DNA of 38,539 nucleotides, from contig CALAML010000060.1 of assembly GCA_937925845.1 (NCBI GenBank), positions 1 to 38,539 on the forward strand. Reading direction: 5' to 3'. The translations under genes were made by a program, and so were the position numbers. This document shows positions 15,431 to 24,256 of the stretch, piece by piece. The notes beneath the pieces are model-generated. The model ran no database searches, had not been told where the DNA came from, and saw only the letters and a list, made by a program, of their open reading frames with translations. Source of the stretch: an uncultured Acidimicrobiales bacterium (GTDB lineage Bacteria; Actinomycetota; Acidimicrobiia; Acidimicrobiales; CALAML01). How positions within the stretch are numbered: position 1 is the stretch's first letter; each line of letters starts with the position of its first letter.

Positions 15431-15489
15431 CCAGGAAACACCCTGGACCGTTCTGGGACAGTCCTGGGCTCGGAGGCTCGCTGAGCCTC
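15431..15489 (+). promoter_or_regulatory. Two tandem intercistronic hairpins after the binding-protein gene
   Basis: CCAGG/CCTGG (15431-15435 / 15442-15446) and GAGGCTC/GAGCCTC (15473-15479 / 15483-15489, 3-base loop) can each fold in the message. They precede the stronger hairpin at 15512. No T-tracts follow, so they look like RNA-stability or processing elements rather than terminators. Confidence 0.4.
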
Positions 15490-15511
15490 ACAAAAGGTAG
15501 CCAGCACACTC

Positions 15512-15539
15512 GGGTGGGGTCGCTTCGGCGGCCCCACCC
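15512..15539 (+). promoter_or_regulatory. 12-bp intercistronic hairpin with UUCG tetraloop
   Basis: GGGTGGGGTCGC (15512-15523) pairs with GCGGCCCCACCC (15528-15539); there are twelve pairs, one a wobble, closed by C-UUCG-G, a tetraloop known for exceptional stability. It lies between the binding-protein and permease genes and has no following T-run. Such stems typically protect the upstream message from 3' exonucleases or cause partial termination, giving binding protein in excess over permease. Confidence 0.7.
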
Positions 15540-15574
15540 TTGGACTGGACAGAAAGAGCGAAAGGCACAATGAG

Positions 15575-17545
15575 GTGACGGCAAACGACGCCGGAGAAAC
15601 AATCGTGAGTGGCGACGATGTCAACAACGGACTGTCGTTCACCGAAGAGGGGATGGACGACATCGAAGAAGTCGTCCCCGCCGCGGAGGCGAGCGGCGAT
15701 GAGCGTCTGGCCTATCAGGGCCTCGGTCAGCGGCTGTTGCTGCGACCAGAAATTGTCGGCGTGCTGTTCGCCGTATTTCTCTATCTCTTTTTCTGGGGGG
15801 CCACCCGGCCCTTCGGTAATGCCGGTGGCTTGGCCACCGTGCTGGATGTTTCGGCCACCCTGGGAATCATGGCCGTAGCCGTGGGTGCGTTGATGATCGG
15901 CGGCGAGTTCGATCTCTCCGCCGGAGCCATGACCGGCGCCATGGGCATCATCATCATCTTGTTGGTGAAAGAGACCGGCGAGTTAGGCGGCGCCGGGCTG
16001 AACTATTGGATCGCCCTGCCCCTCTCGCTGGTGATTGCGCTCGGGATCGGTTGGCTGAACGCCAACATGGTCGAACGAACAGCCCTTCCCAGTTTCATCG
16101 TGACGCTGGCTACTTTCTTTGTGCTGCGAGGGCTGAAGCTGGCCGGGTCGAAGATCACCGTTGACCAGATTCAGGTCGGCCGGGCCGATGAGGGTGCCGG
16201 CTTCGAGTTCTGGCGCAAGATTATGGGCTCGGTGTGGATCCGTGGCGATCACCCTTGGGAATCGCGGGACTTGGTCTACACCGTGGCCACCACGATCGGC
16301 GGGGTGCTACTAGCTGGCGCCGTTTGCCTGTTTGCCTTTCGTCGGCGCGAGAAGCTCAACCCCGCAGGGGTTCCCGTACTGTTGGCCGGCCTGGTCGGCA
16401 TCGGTGTAGGGGCCTGGCTCACCCACAGCCTCGACGGCAGTGACTGGATTCCGATGGTGGTGATCGCCGTCAGCGGTGTGGTGGCCGCCTTTGGTCTTGG
16501 GCTTTGGCGTCTGGCTCCCCTATCGGCGTTGGCTCCGAAGCTTCCAACGGGAGTGCTGGCCCCCCTCGCGGGTTCGCTGGCCCTGTGCGGAGCGGCCATC
16601 GGCTCGGCTCTGGCTTTTGATGCCGACAACGAGGAGGACCTCTTCTTCCCCGTAACCGAGCAGGGCCTGCGGGGCCTGCTCTTTATTGTCTTCGCCGCCC
16701 TCGCCGCTGGGCTGGCCACCATGGCTGTCTCCCGGGCGCGGGCCACTTCCCCCGGCACGCGAGCGCTGGCCACGATGGTCGTGGGTCTCACCATCTTCGG
16801 CATGGCGCTGTTTGTGCAGAGCCAGTCCGAGAGCCCCAAGTTCCGCACCCAGCTCTTTGCCATTCTCTCGCTGGCCGCGCTGGCGGCCTTGGTCTGGTCG
16901 GTGATGGTCTCCCGCTTCGAGGCCCGCAGCGCTCCCGATCGAGACGCCGACCGAACCGCTCGGATCGTTGCCGGCTTGGGCCTGGCTGCGGTGCTGATCG
17001 GCGTGGCTGTCCGGGTGCTCTTCTCGGTCGAAGCCGAGATTGCTGCCGAGGACCCATCCCGCCTGGCCAAGTTCAGCATCCGGGTCGTTTGGTTTGTTGG
17101 CTTCACACTGTTGATGTCATGGGTGCTGCGTTCCACCAAGTTCGGTAGTTGGACCTACGCGGTGGGCGGCAACAAGCAGGCTGCCCGCCAGATCGGTGTT
17201 CCTGCCGCCCGGGTAAAGACCCAGCTCTTTATGCTCGTGGCTTTTGCCGCATGGCTGGTCGGCATGCTGCTGGCTTTCCGGCTCAACACGATTCAGGCCG
17301 GTACCGGCAACTTTGAGGAGTTTGAGTACATCATCGCCGCCGTGGTTGGCGGGACGCTCCTCACCGGCGGCTACGGCTCAGCGCAGGGTGCGGCCACCGG
17401 GGCGCTGTTGATGGCCATGGCCCAACAGGGCATCTCCTTTGCCGGTTGGAACACCGACTGGCGTTTCTTCTTCCTGGGAATCATCTTGCTGGTGGCGGTG
17501 TACGCCAACGGCGCGGTACGTCGTCGAGCGGAGGCCATCCGATGA
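15575..17545 (+). CDS. ABC transporter permease (RbsC/FrcC-like, BPD_transp_2) with a large membrane insertion
   Basis: 656 residues, about twice the 320-390 usual for ribose/xylose-type permeases. The conserved core is split. Residues ~55-235 hold the first half ([39 protein letters not shown]). Residues ~500-650 hold the second ([22 protein letters not shown], the NTIQAGTG segment, and [23 protein letters not shown]). Between them ~250 extra residues (~240-490) contain about eight more hydrophobic segments. The N-terminal ~55 residues are acidic and cytoplasmic. A GTG at 15575 is used here; GTG at 15605 is possible. A two-codon ATG-AGG-TGA mini-frame directly precedes the start. The stop overlaps the ATPase ATG (ATGA). 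It forms the membrane channel of the inositol importer. Confidence 0.88.
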   Translation: MTANDAGETIVSGDDVNNGLSFTEEGMDDIEEVVPAAEASGDERLAYQGLGQRLLLRPEIVGVLFAVFLYLFFWGATRPFGNAGGLATVLDVSATLGIMAVAVGALMIGGEFDLSAGAMTGAMGIIIILLVKETGELGGAGLNYWIALPLSLVIALGIGWLNANMVERTALPSFIVTLATFFVLRGLKLAGSKITVDQIQVGRADEGAGFEFWRKIMGSVWIRGDHPWESRDLVYTVATTIGGVLLAGAVCLFAFRRREKLNPAGVPVLLAGLVGIGVGAWLTHSLDGSDWIPMVVIAVSGVVAAFGLGLWRLAPLSALAPKLPTGVLAPLAGSLALCGAAIGSALAFDADNEEDLFFPVTEQGLRGLLFIVFAALAAGLATMAVSRARATSPGTRALATMVVGLTIFGMALFVQSQSESPKFRTQLFAILSLAALAALVWSVMVSRFEARSAPDRDADRTARIVAGLGLAAVLIGVAVRVLFSVEAEIAAEDPSRLAKFSIRVVWFVGFTLLMSWVLRSTKFGSWTYAVGGNKQAARQIGVPAARVKTQLFMLVAFAAWLVGMLLAFRLNTIQAGTGNFEEFEYIIAAVVGGTLLTGGYGSAQGAATGALLMAMAQQGISFAGWNTDWRFFFLGIILLVAVYANGAVRRRAEAIR

Positions 17546-18315
17546 GCAGCCTGATTGAACTCGAAAATGTTGGGAAGCGCTACGGCAACATCATCGCCCT
17601 TTCGGGGGTGACCACTTCGGTAGAAGCGGGCGAGGTCACCTGTGTGCTGGGCGACAACGGGGCCGGCAAGTCCACCTTCATCAAGATTCTCGCCGGGGTC
17701 CATCAACACGACGAGGGTGAGGTGCGCCTCGAGGGTTCGCCGGTGAAGTTCAACTCACCCCGGGAGTCGCTGAGCAGCGGTATCGCCACCGTCTATCAGG
17801 ACTTGGCCATGGTGCCGCTGATGTCGGTGTGGCGGAACTTCTTTATGGGCGCTGAACCCACCAAGGGGGTGTGGCCGTTCCGCTGGATCGATGAGGGTGA
17901 GGCCAAGCGGATCGCCAAGCAGGAGCTGGCCAAGATGGGTATCGACATCCGCGATACCGAACAGCCGGTTGGCACCCTCTCGGGCGGCGAGCGCCAGTCG
18001 GTGGCCATCGCCAGGGCGGTCTATTTCGGCGCCAAGGTGCTGATTCTCGATGAGCCTACTTCAGCGCTGGGGGTGAAGCAGTCGGGCGTGGTGCTGAAGT
18101 ACATCATCGCCGCCCGTGACCGCGGCCTCGGTGTGATCTTTATTACCCACAACCCCCATCACGCTTATCCGGTTGGTGATCGGTTCATGATCCTGAACCG
18201 GGGCAAGTCGCTCGGTAACTTCGCCAAGTCGGAGCTGCCACGGGACGAGTTGGTGAAGATGATGGCTGGCGGCGCTGAGCTCGATCAGCTCACCCACGAA
18301 CTGGAGAACGCGTGA
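17542..18315 (+). CDS. Sugar ABC transporter ATP-binding protein (single nucleotide-binding domain)
   Basis: Energises import. 257 residues with Walker [10 protein letters not shown] (37-45), Q-loop Gln86, signature LSGGE (146-150), Walker B VLILDEPT (from 166) and the switch His in FITHNPHHA. Only one ATPase domain is present, as in the fructose FrcA type, rather than the tandem ~500-residue RbsA/XylG form, so a homodimer should serve the permease. The long open frame begins at 17446, but ATG at 17542 overlaps the permease stop (ATGA) and gives the standard N-terminus. Its own stop overlaps the iolC start (GTGA). Confidence 0.93.
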   Translation: MSSLIELENVGKRYGNIIALSGVTTSVEAGEVTCVLGDNGAGKSTFIKILAGVHQHDEGEVRLEGSPVKFNSPRESLSSGIATVYQDLAMVPLMSVWRNFFMGAEPTKGVWPFRWIDEGEAKRIAKQELAKMGIDIRDTEQPVGTLSGGERQSVAIARAVYFGAKVLILDEPTSALGVKQSGVVLKYIIAARDRGLGVIFITHNPHHAYPVGDRFMILNRGKSLGNFAKSELPRDELVKMMAGGAELDQLTHELENA

Positions 18316-19289
18316 CCGGCTCCGCTCCAGCGGAGACCGCCCCCCTGTTTGCCCCGGCCGATATCGAAGTCCTGACCATGGGTCGGTCCTCGGTGGATCT
18401 GTATCCCCAGCAGCTCAATGTGCCGTTGGCTGACGTGGCCACCTTTGAAAAGTCGATCGGCGGCAGCCCTACCAACGTGGCTGTAGCCGCGGCCCGTCTC
18501 GGGCGGCGCGCCGCGCTGATCAACCGGGTCGGAGACGACGCTTTTGGCGCCTTTATCCGCTCGGGCATGCGCAACTTCGGCGTCGACGACTCCTTTATCG
18601 CCACCGACCCCGACCTCTTGACACCCGTGGTGTTTTGCGAATTGATGCCGCCGGAAGAGCCATCGATTTACTTCTATCGTGAGCCCCGCGGCCCCGACAT
18701 GAACCTGAGTGTTGAGGATCTGCCGATGGATCTGGTGGAGTCGGTCCCGCTCTTTTGGACCGCAGGCTCCCGGTTTGCCGAGGAGCCGAGCCGCACCGCC
18801 ACCTATGAAGCGTTGAGGCGGCGTCACCGGCGAAGCCACACGGTGATCGATCTGGACTACCGGCCGATGTTCTGGGAGTCGGCGGACTCGGCGGCCGAGG
18901 CCATCAGCCCGGTGATCGACCTCTGCACTGTGGCCGTTGGCAACCGTGACGAGTGTGAGATCGCCGTCGGCACCCGCGATCCCGACCTGGCCGCCGACGC
19001 CATGTTGGAGCGAGGTGTCGAGATGGCGATTGTGAAGAAGGGCGCCGAGGGGGTGCTGGTGGCCACCGCCGATTCCCGCACCTCGGTGCCGCCGATCCTG
19101 GTCGATGTGGTTTGTGGCCTGGGGGCCGGCGACGCCTTTGGTGGTTCCCTGTGCCACGGCCTGCTGGCCGGGTGGGAACCCGAAGAGATTGTCCGGCGGG
19201 CCAATGCCGCCGGCGCCATTGTTGCTGGCCGCCTGATGTGCAGCGACGCCATGCCTACCCCCCAAGAGATCGACGAGGCCCTGAAGTGA
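18312..19289 (+). CDS. iolC: 5-dehydro-2-deoxygluconokinase (PfkB family)
   Basis: Phosphorylates 2-deoxy-5-keto-D-gluconate to the 6-phosphate with ATP. 325 residues of PfkB fold. The N-terminal [25 protein letters not shown] and F-C-E, together with [12 protein letters not shown], are characteristic of IolC rather than of other sugar kinases. The C-terminal anion hole and catalytic base are G-A-G-D-A-F-G-G with Asp274. It lacks the C-terminal DUF2090 aldolase domain fused to IolC in many proteobacteria; a stand-alone aldolase gene at the end of this operon can fill that role. GTG start overlaps the ATPase stop, and its own stop overlaps the next GTG. Confidence 0.93.
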   Translation: MTGSAPAETAPLFAPADIEVLTMGRSSVDLYPQQLNVPLADVATFEKSIGGSPTNVAVAAARLGRRAALINRVGDDAFGAFIRSGMRNFGVDDSFIATDPDLLTPVVFCELMPPEEPSIYFYREPRGPDMNLSVEDLPMDLVESVPLFWTAGSRFAEEPSRTATYEALRRRHRRSHTVIDLDYRPMFWESADSAAEAISPVIDLCTVAVGNRDECEIAVGTRDPDLAADAMLERGVEMAIVKKGAEGVLVATADSRTSVPPILVDVVCGLGAGDAFGGSLCHGLLAGWEPEEIVRRANAAGAIVAGRLMCSDAMPTPQEIDEALK

Positions 19290-20467
19290 GTAGCGAGCGA
19301 ACCAAGATCGGGATCGGCGTGATCGGTTTCGGTTGGATGGGCCAGGCTCACAGCAGGTCCTACCTGCGGATCCCCACGCTGTTTCCGGATCGCACCTTCG
19401 ACCCGGAGCTGGTGATCATCAGTGATTCGGTCGCCGATCGTGTTGATGGTGCAGTGGCCGATTTTGGTTTCCGTGAGGGCACCACCGACTGGAACGACGT
19501 GATCGCCCATCCCGACGTGGATGTGGTGTGTGTTTGTGCGCCGAACATGTTGCACGAACCGATCGCCATCGCTGCGGCTCAGGCCAACAAGCATGTGTTC
19601 TGCGAAAAGCCAGTGGGCGGCACCCCCGACCAGACGGTGCGGGTGGAGGCGGCGTCGCGGGCCGCGGGCGTGATCACCGGTGTGGGTTACAACTACCGCT
19701 GGGCACCGCTCGTGCAATACGCCAAGGGCCTGGTCGAGGCCGGGACGTTGGGCCAGATCACCAACTATCGGGGTCGCTTCTTTTCGATGTACGGCTCCGA
19801 CCCGATGGGGCTGCTGTCGTGGCGCTTTATGTTGGGCGAAGCCGGTCATGGCGTGTCGTCCGACATCCTGAGCCACTCGATCGATCTGGCTCACATGCTG
19901 GTTGGTCCCATCGCCAAGGTGGTCGGCACCGGCCACACTCAGATCCCCGAGCGGCCGCTGCCCAAACCGGGCGGCACCCATTACGACCTGGGCCAGCCGG
20001 GCGATCCCACGGGCACGGTGGAGAACGAGGACTACTTCGGCGCCATGGTGGTGTTTGAAAATGGAGCCCGGGGAGTGTTTGAAGCCTCGCGCACCATCGT
20101 TGGTCCCGAGAGCCAGTGTGCCTTCGAGATCTACGGCACCTTGGGTTCGGTGCGCTGGAACCTCGAGACCATGAACGAACTGGATGTGTTCCTGGTGGGA
20201 GATGAGGCCCGGGGCTACACCAAGGTCTTTGGTGGCGATCGTTACCCCTACCACGGCAACTTTGTGCCGGGTGATGCCAACTCGATTGGCTATGAGGACC
20301 TCAAAACCATCGAGGATTTCGAGTTCCTGTCGTCGGTGGCGGCCGGGCGTCAGCACAACCCCGGTTTTGCCGAGGCCGTCGACTACGTGAGTGTCCAGGC
20401 CGCTCTGTTGAAGTCCTGGGAATCAGAGAAATGGGAGCCGGTCATCGGAATCGGTGACCCGGCTTAG
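19286..20467 (+). CDS. Gfo/Idh/MocA family oxidoreductase within the inositol operon (possible scyllo-inositol or other inositol-isomer dehydrogenase)
   Basis: 393 residues. The Rossmann N-terminus GIGVIGFGWMGQAHSRSY, the V-C-A-P-N-M-L-H-E strand and the C-E-K-P-V-G-G signature are followed by G-Y-N-Y-R-W-A-P and H-S-I-D-L-A-H-M-L in the substrate domain. GTG at 19286 overlaps the iolC stop (GTGA); the long upstream frame is the shadow of iolC. It is distinct from the IolG encoded two genes later. Operons with several such enzymes use the extra ones for scyllo-, chiro- or epimer inositols (known from Bacillus IolX/IolW). Which isomer it handles cannot be told from sequence. Confidence 0.88.
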   Translation: MSSERTKIGIGVIGFGWMGQAHSRSYLRIPTLFPDRTFDPELVIISDSVADRVDGAVADFGFREGTTDWNDVIAHPDVDVVCVCAPNMLHEPIAIAAAQANKHVFCEKPVGGTPDQTVRVEAASRAAGVITGVGYNYRWAPLVQYAKGLVEAGTLGQITNYRGRFFSMYGSDPMGLLSWRFMLGEAGHGVSSDILSHSIDLAHMLVGPIAKVVGTGHTQIPERPLPKPGGTHYDLGQPGDPTGTVENEDYFGAMVVFENGARGVFEASRTIVGPESQCAFEIYGTLGSVRWNLETMNELDVFLVGDEARGYTKVFGGDRYPYHGNFVPGDANSIGYEDLKTIEDFEFLSSVAAGRQHNPGFAEAVDYVSVQAALLKSWESEKWEPVIGIGDPA

Positions 20468-20485
20468 GGTCTAGGAGGAAGCAGT

Positions 20486-22330
20486 ATGGAGACGATCCGC
20501 CTCACCACCACCCAGGCGATTGTCCAGTTTTTGGTCGCCCAGCAAACCGAACTTGGTGATGGCACCCAGGCCCAGCTGTTCCCTGGGGTATTTGCCATCT
20601 TTGGCCACGGCAACGTGACCTGTCTGGGCCATGCCCTGGAGGAGCATCGGGAGCAGCTGCCCACCTGGCGGGGCCAGAACGAACAGGGCATGGCTCTCGC
20701 TGCCACCGCCTACGCCAAGGCGGTGCGTCGACGCCAGATCATGGTGGCTACCTCTTCGGTGGGCCCTGGTGCCACCAACATGGTGACCGCAGCCGGGGTG
20801 GCCCATTCCAATCGACTGCCGCTGCTGTTGTTGTCGGGCGATACCTTCGCCAGCCGTATCCCCGACCCGGTGCTGCAACAGGTTGAGCATTTCGGCGATC
20901 CGTCGACATCGGTCAACGACAGCTTCCGCGCCGTCACGCGCTACTGGGACCGCATCATGCGTCCGGAGCAGTTGGTGCACACCCTGCCCCAGGCGGTAGC
21001 CACGATGCTCGACCCTGGGGATTGTGGTCCGGCGTTTCTTGGGTTGCCCCAGGACGTGCAGGGTGAGGCCTTCGACTTCCCGGCGGTGTTCTTTGAGCCC
21101 CGGCTCCATCGCATCAGCCGGCCCCGACCCGATACCGAACAACTCGCCGCTGCGGCAGCCGCGCTAGCGGCGGCCGAGAAGCCGGTGATCATCGCCGGCG
21201 GTGGCGTCCACTACTCCTTCGCCGAGGCCGAGTTGGCCGAGTTCGCCACCGCCCACAACATTCCGGTGGTGGAGACGGTGGCCGGCAAGGCGTCGTTGGT
21301 GGCGTCCCATCCGCTCTACGGCGGCCCGATCGGCGTGACCGGCAGCGAGGCCGCCAACAACCTGGCCGCCGAGGCCGACGTGGTGTTGAGCGTGGGTTGC
21401 CGTCTCGAAGACTTCACCACCGGTTCCTGGACCGTCTTTAAGAACGAGGCCGCGGTCCTGATCGGCCTGAACGCGGCCCGGTTCGATGCGGTGAAGCATC
21501 GCTCGCTCCCGGTGGTCGGTGACGCCCGCGAGGGCTTGACCGAACTCAGCGGATTGTTGGGCTCCTACCGGGCCCCCGCCGACTGGTCGGATCGCACCGA
21601 GGCCGAGATCGGCGGCTACCACCGCTACATCGACAAGATCGCCGCTCCCGACGACGGGGTGCCCACCTACGCTCAGGTGGTTGGTGCGGTCGACCGCAAC
21701 AAGGCTCCCGGCGACTACGCCCTCGCCGCGGCCGGAGGTTTTCCCGGGGAGGTCAACAACGGTTGGCGAGCCGAGGAGATCAACAGCTTCGACTGCGAAT
21801 ATGGCTTTTCCTGTATGGGATATGAGATCGCCGGCGGGTGGGGCGCCAAGATGGCCATGCCCGACCGTGAGGTGATCGTCTTTGTGGGCGACGGCTCCAC
21901 GATGATGATGAACTCCGACCTCTACAGCTCGGTGTTGAGCGGGCACAAGATGATCGTGATCATCTGCGATAACGGCGGCTTTGCCGTGATCAACCGGCTC
22001 CAGGTCAACCAGGGTGGTCAGCCGTTCAACAACCTGATCGCCGACTGCAACATCGTCGACGAGGTGCGGGTCGACTTTGCCGCGCTCGCCGCGGCCCAGG
22101 GTTGTGAGAGCGAAACGGTCTCGACCATCGCCGAACTCGAACAAGCCATGGTGCGGGCCCGGGCCGCCGACCGCACCTATGTGATTGCGCTGCAGACCCA
22201 TCAGGATTCCTGGACCGAGGGTGGTTCGTGGTGGGAGGTCGGGGTGCCTGAGGTTTCGAATCGGGCCGAGGTACTGGAGGCTCGAGCCGAGCTCGACAGT
22301 GGTCAAACCGAACGCCGGATTGGCTGGTGA
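20486..22330 (+). CDS. iolD: 3D-(3,5/4)-trihydroxycyclohexane-1,2-dione acylhydrolase (decyclising)
   Basis: ThDP-dependent ring-opening enzyme giving 5-deoxy-D-glucuronate. 614 residues. The N-terminal domain carries the ThDP-activating Glu in RGQNEQGMALAATAYAK and the long IolD-specific start (TTTQAIVQFLVAQ, FPGVFAIFGHGNV). The central domain has the V-I-I-A-G-G-G-V-H-Y-S segment. The C-terminal domain has the ThDP/Mg motif from V-G-D-G-S to C-D-N-G-G. An AGGAGG site (20473-20478) lies 7 bases before the ATG, the strongest ribosome site in the operon and one of the few genuine gaps in it. The stop is followed 4 bases later by iolG. Confidence 0.95.
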   Translation: METIRLTTTQAIVQFLVAQQTELGDGTQAQLFPGVFAIFGHGNVTCLGHALEEHREQLPTWRGQNEQGMALAATAYAKAVRRRQIMVATSSVGPGATNMVTAAGVAHSNRLPLLLLSGDTFASRIPDPVLQQVEHFGDPSTSVNDSFRAVTRYWDRIMRPEQLVHTLPQAVATMLDPGDCGPAFLGLPQDVQGEAFDFPAVFFEPRLHRISRPRPDTEQLAAAAAALAAAEKPVIIAGGGVHYSFAEAELAEFATAHNIPVVETVAGKASLVASHPLYGGPIGVTGSEAANNLAAEADVVLSVGCRLEDFTTGSWTVFKNEAAVLIGLNAARFDAVKHRSLPVVGDAREGLTELSGLLGSYRAPADWSDRTEAEIGGYHRYIDKIAAPDDGVPTYAQVVGAVDRNKAPGDYALAAAGGFPGEVNNGWRAEEINSFDCEYGFSCMGYEIAGGWGAKMAMPDREVIVFVGDGSTMMMNSDLYSSVLSGHKMIVIICDNGGFAVINRLQVNQGGQPFNNLIADCNIVDEVRVDFAALAAAQGCESETVSTIAELEQAMVRARAADRTYVIALQTHQDSWTEGGSWWEVGVPEVSNRAEVLEARAELDSGQTERRIGW

Positions 22331-22334
22331 GCTG

Positions 22335-23369
22335 ATGTCGACGTCTGAACCCTCCTCCTCTAATGACGCCGTCCGCGTGGTTGTCGCAGGCACGGGCCGG
22401 ATCGGCGCCATGCATGCCCGCGATCTGGCCCGCCGGGTGCCAGGGGCCAGGTTGGTCGGCGTCTTTGACGTCCACGCTCCGGCGGCAGAGGCGGTGGCCG
22501 CCGAACTCGATGTACCCGCGGTGGCCAGCCTCGACGATCTGCTGGCCCTCGATGCCGACGCCGTTGCCATCTGCACCTCCACCGACACCCATGTGGACGT
22601 GATGGTGGCCGCCGCCGAGGCCGGTCGGGCCATCTTCTGTGAAAAGCCGATTTCGCTGAGCCTGGCCGAGGTCGACCACGGCCTGGGAGCGGTCGAGGCT
22701 GCGGGCGTCCCGCTACAGATCGGCTTCAACCGTCGCTTTGACCCGAGCCATCGGGCCGTTGCCGAGGCGGTGGCTGCCGGCGATGTGGGCGAGGTCGCCA
22801 TCTGCACCATCACCAGCCGGGATCCGGCGCCGCCACCGGTCGACTACATCAAAGTGTCGGGCGGGCTCTTCAACGACATGACGATTCACGATTTCGATAT
22901 GGCCCGTTTTGTGACCGGCAGCGAGGTTGTGGAGGTGTTTGCCAAAGGTGCGGTGAAGGTTGATCCAGCCATTGGCGAAGCCGGCGACATCGACACCGCC
23001 GTGGTGCTGATGACCCACGCCAACGGCGCCATAACCACCATCAACAACAGCCGCCAGGCCACCTATGGCTATGACCAGCGGGTCGAGGTGTTCGGCTCCG
23101 GCGGTATGGCGGCTTCCGACAACACCCATGAGGCCAACACCACCGTCGCTACCGCGGCCGGGTATGGCCGTCCGCCGCTCCAGAACTTCTTCTTGGAGCG
23201 CTACGCCCAGAGCTACCTGGATCAATGGGTGGCTTTCGTCGGCGCCGTGTCTACTGGGACCCCTCCCCCGGTGACCGGCGCCGACGGCCGAGCACCGTTG
23301 GTGATCGGCCTCGCGGCCAAGCGCAGTTTGGAGACCGGCGCTCCGGTGCTGGTCGCCGACGTTCAGTAA
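22335..23369 (+). CDS. iolG: Inositol 2-dehydrogenase
   Basis: NAD-dependent oxidation of myo-inositol to 2-keto-myo-inositol, the first step of the pathway. 344 residues. Rossmann motif V-A-G-T-G-R-I-G near residue 17, catalytic Lys104 in FCEKPISL, and Asp181/His185 in FNDMTIHDFDMARF match the Lys-Asp-His set of Bacillus subtilis IolG (K97, D172, H176, from memory). The open frame begins far upstream inside iolD. ATG at 22335, 4 bases after the iolD stop, is the sensible start because it puts the Rossmann motif at the usual depth. The segment GFNRRFDPSHR is also typical of IolG. Confidence 0.93.
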   Translation: MSTSEPSSSNDAVRVVVAGTGRIGAMHARDLARRVPGARLVGVFDVHAPAAEAVAAELDVPAVASLDDLLALDADAVAICTSTDTHVDVMVAAAEAGRAIFCEKPISLSLAEVDHGLGAVEAAGVPLQIGFNRRFDPSHRAVAEAVAAGDVGEVAICTITSRDPAPPPVDYIKVSGGLFNDMTIHDFDMARFVTGSEVVEVFAKGAVKVDPAIGEAGDIDTAVVLMTHANGAITTINNSRQATYGYDQRVEVFGSGGMAASDNTHEANTTVATAAGYGRPPLQNFFLERYAQSYLDQWVAFVGAVSTGTPPPVTGADGRAPLVIGLAAKRSLETGAPVLVADVQ

Positions 23370-23377
23370 ATCGACAT

Positions 23378-23387
23378 TCGATATCGA
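23378..23387. promoter_or_regulatory. Short palindrome in the iolG-iolB gap
   Basis: TCGATATCGA is a 10-bp perfect palindrome in the 50-bp gap between iolG and iolB, an AT-rich spot in an otherwise GC-rich operon. A regulatory role is unproven. Confidence 0.2.
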
Positions 23388-23419
23388 TAGCCCGAAGACA
23401 ACCAGAAGAGGTTCGCTCC

Positions 23420-24256
23420 ATGACGCCACATCTGATTAAGCCCGACTCATCCAGCACCGTCCGTATGCAGGTGACACCGGAGTCCGCCGGGTGGACCTAC
23501 CTGAGCTTCGCCATCATCTCGCTGGAGGCTGGCGAGACCCACACCGCGCTCCTCGCCGATGCCGAGACGGCAGTGGTGCCGCTTGAAGGCTCCGGTTCGG
23601 TGCGGGTGGGCGATCTGGAGGACAAGCTGACCCGCTCGAGCGTCTTTGATGCCATGCCCCGGGTCGGGTACGCCCCGCCCGGCGCCGAAGTGTCGGTGAC
23701 TGCGGTCGACGGCAGCTTCGAGTTTGCCATCGGTTCGGCTCCGGCCGAAGGCATGTATCCCGCCCGCATCATCGAGCCCGCCGACATGAAAAGCGAGGTT
23801 CGTGGTGGCGGCGCTGCCCTGCGCCAGGTGAACCACGTGTTGGCTCCGCCGATCGATGCCGAGCGGTTGATTCTGTATGAGGTCTATGTGCCCCGCGGTT
23901 CGTGGTCGGGTTGGCCGCCACACTGCCATGATGGCTTTGACGGCTCGCCGTATTTGGAGGAGGTCTACTACTTCCGCCATCAGCCCGACACCGGGTTTGC
24001 CATGCACCGGAACTGGCGCATCGATGAGGAGTTCGACGAAACGCTGTTGGCCGGCGACCGTGACTGTGCGTTGGTAACCAAGGGGTTCCACTCCACCGCC
24101 GCGTCACCCGGTAGCCACATGTTCTTCCTGAACTATCTGGCCGGCGAGTTGGTGGATGGCGAGCGGGTGACGCCGCCATGTTTCCACCAGGACCACACCT
24201 GGATCGAGGATGACTGGGACGCCTTTGGTTGGGAACTTCCCCGGGTAAGCCCGTGA
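23420..24256 (+). CDS. iolB: 5-deoxy-glucuronate isomerase
   Basis: Isomerises 5-deoxy-D-glucuronate to 2-deoxy-5-keto-D-gluconate. 278 residues of bicupin fold. The metal-site strand SGWPPHCHDGFDG with His168 and His170 is followed by Y-L-E-E-V-Y-Y-F-R (Glu180/181), which aligns with the P-P-H-K-H-D...L-E-E-T-Y-Y pattern of known IolB proteins. The C-terminal H-Q-D-H-T-W segment is also typical. ATG at 23420 is chosen over the longer frame that runs back into iolG; AGAGG stands 8 bases before it. Its stop overlaps the aldolase GTG (GTGA). Confidence 0.93.
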   Translation: MTPHLIKPDSSSTVRMQVTPESAGWTYLSFAIISLEAGETHTALLADAETAVVPLEGSGSVRVGDLEDKLTRSSVFDAMPRVGYAPPGAEVSVTAVDGSFEFAIGSAPAEGMYPARIIEPADMKSEVRGGGAALRQVNHVLAPPIDAERLILYEVYVPRGSWSGWPPHCHDGFDGSPYLEEVYYFRHQPDTGFAMHRNWRIDEEFDETLLAGDRDCALVTKGFHSTAASPGSHMFFLNYLAGELVDGERVTPPCFHQDHTWIEDDWDAFGWELPRVSP

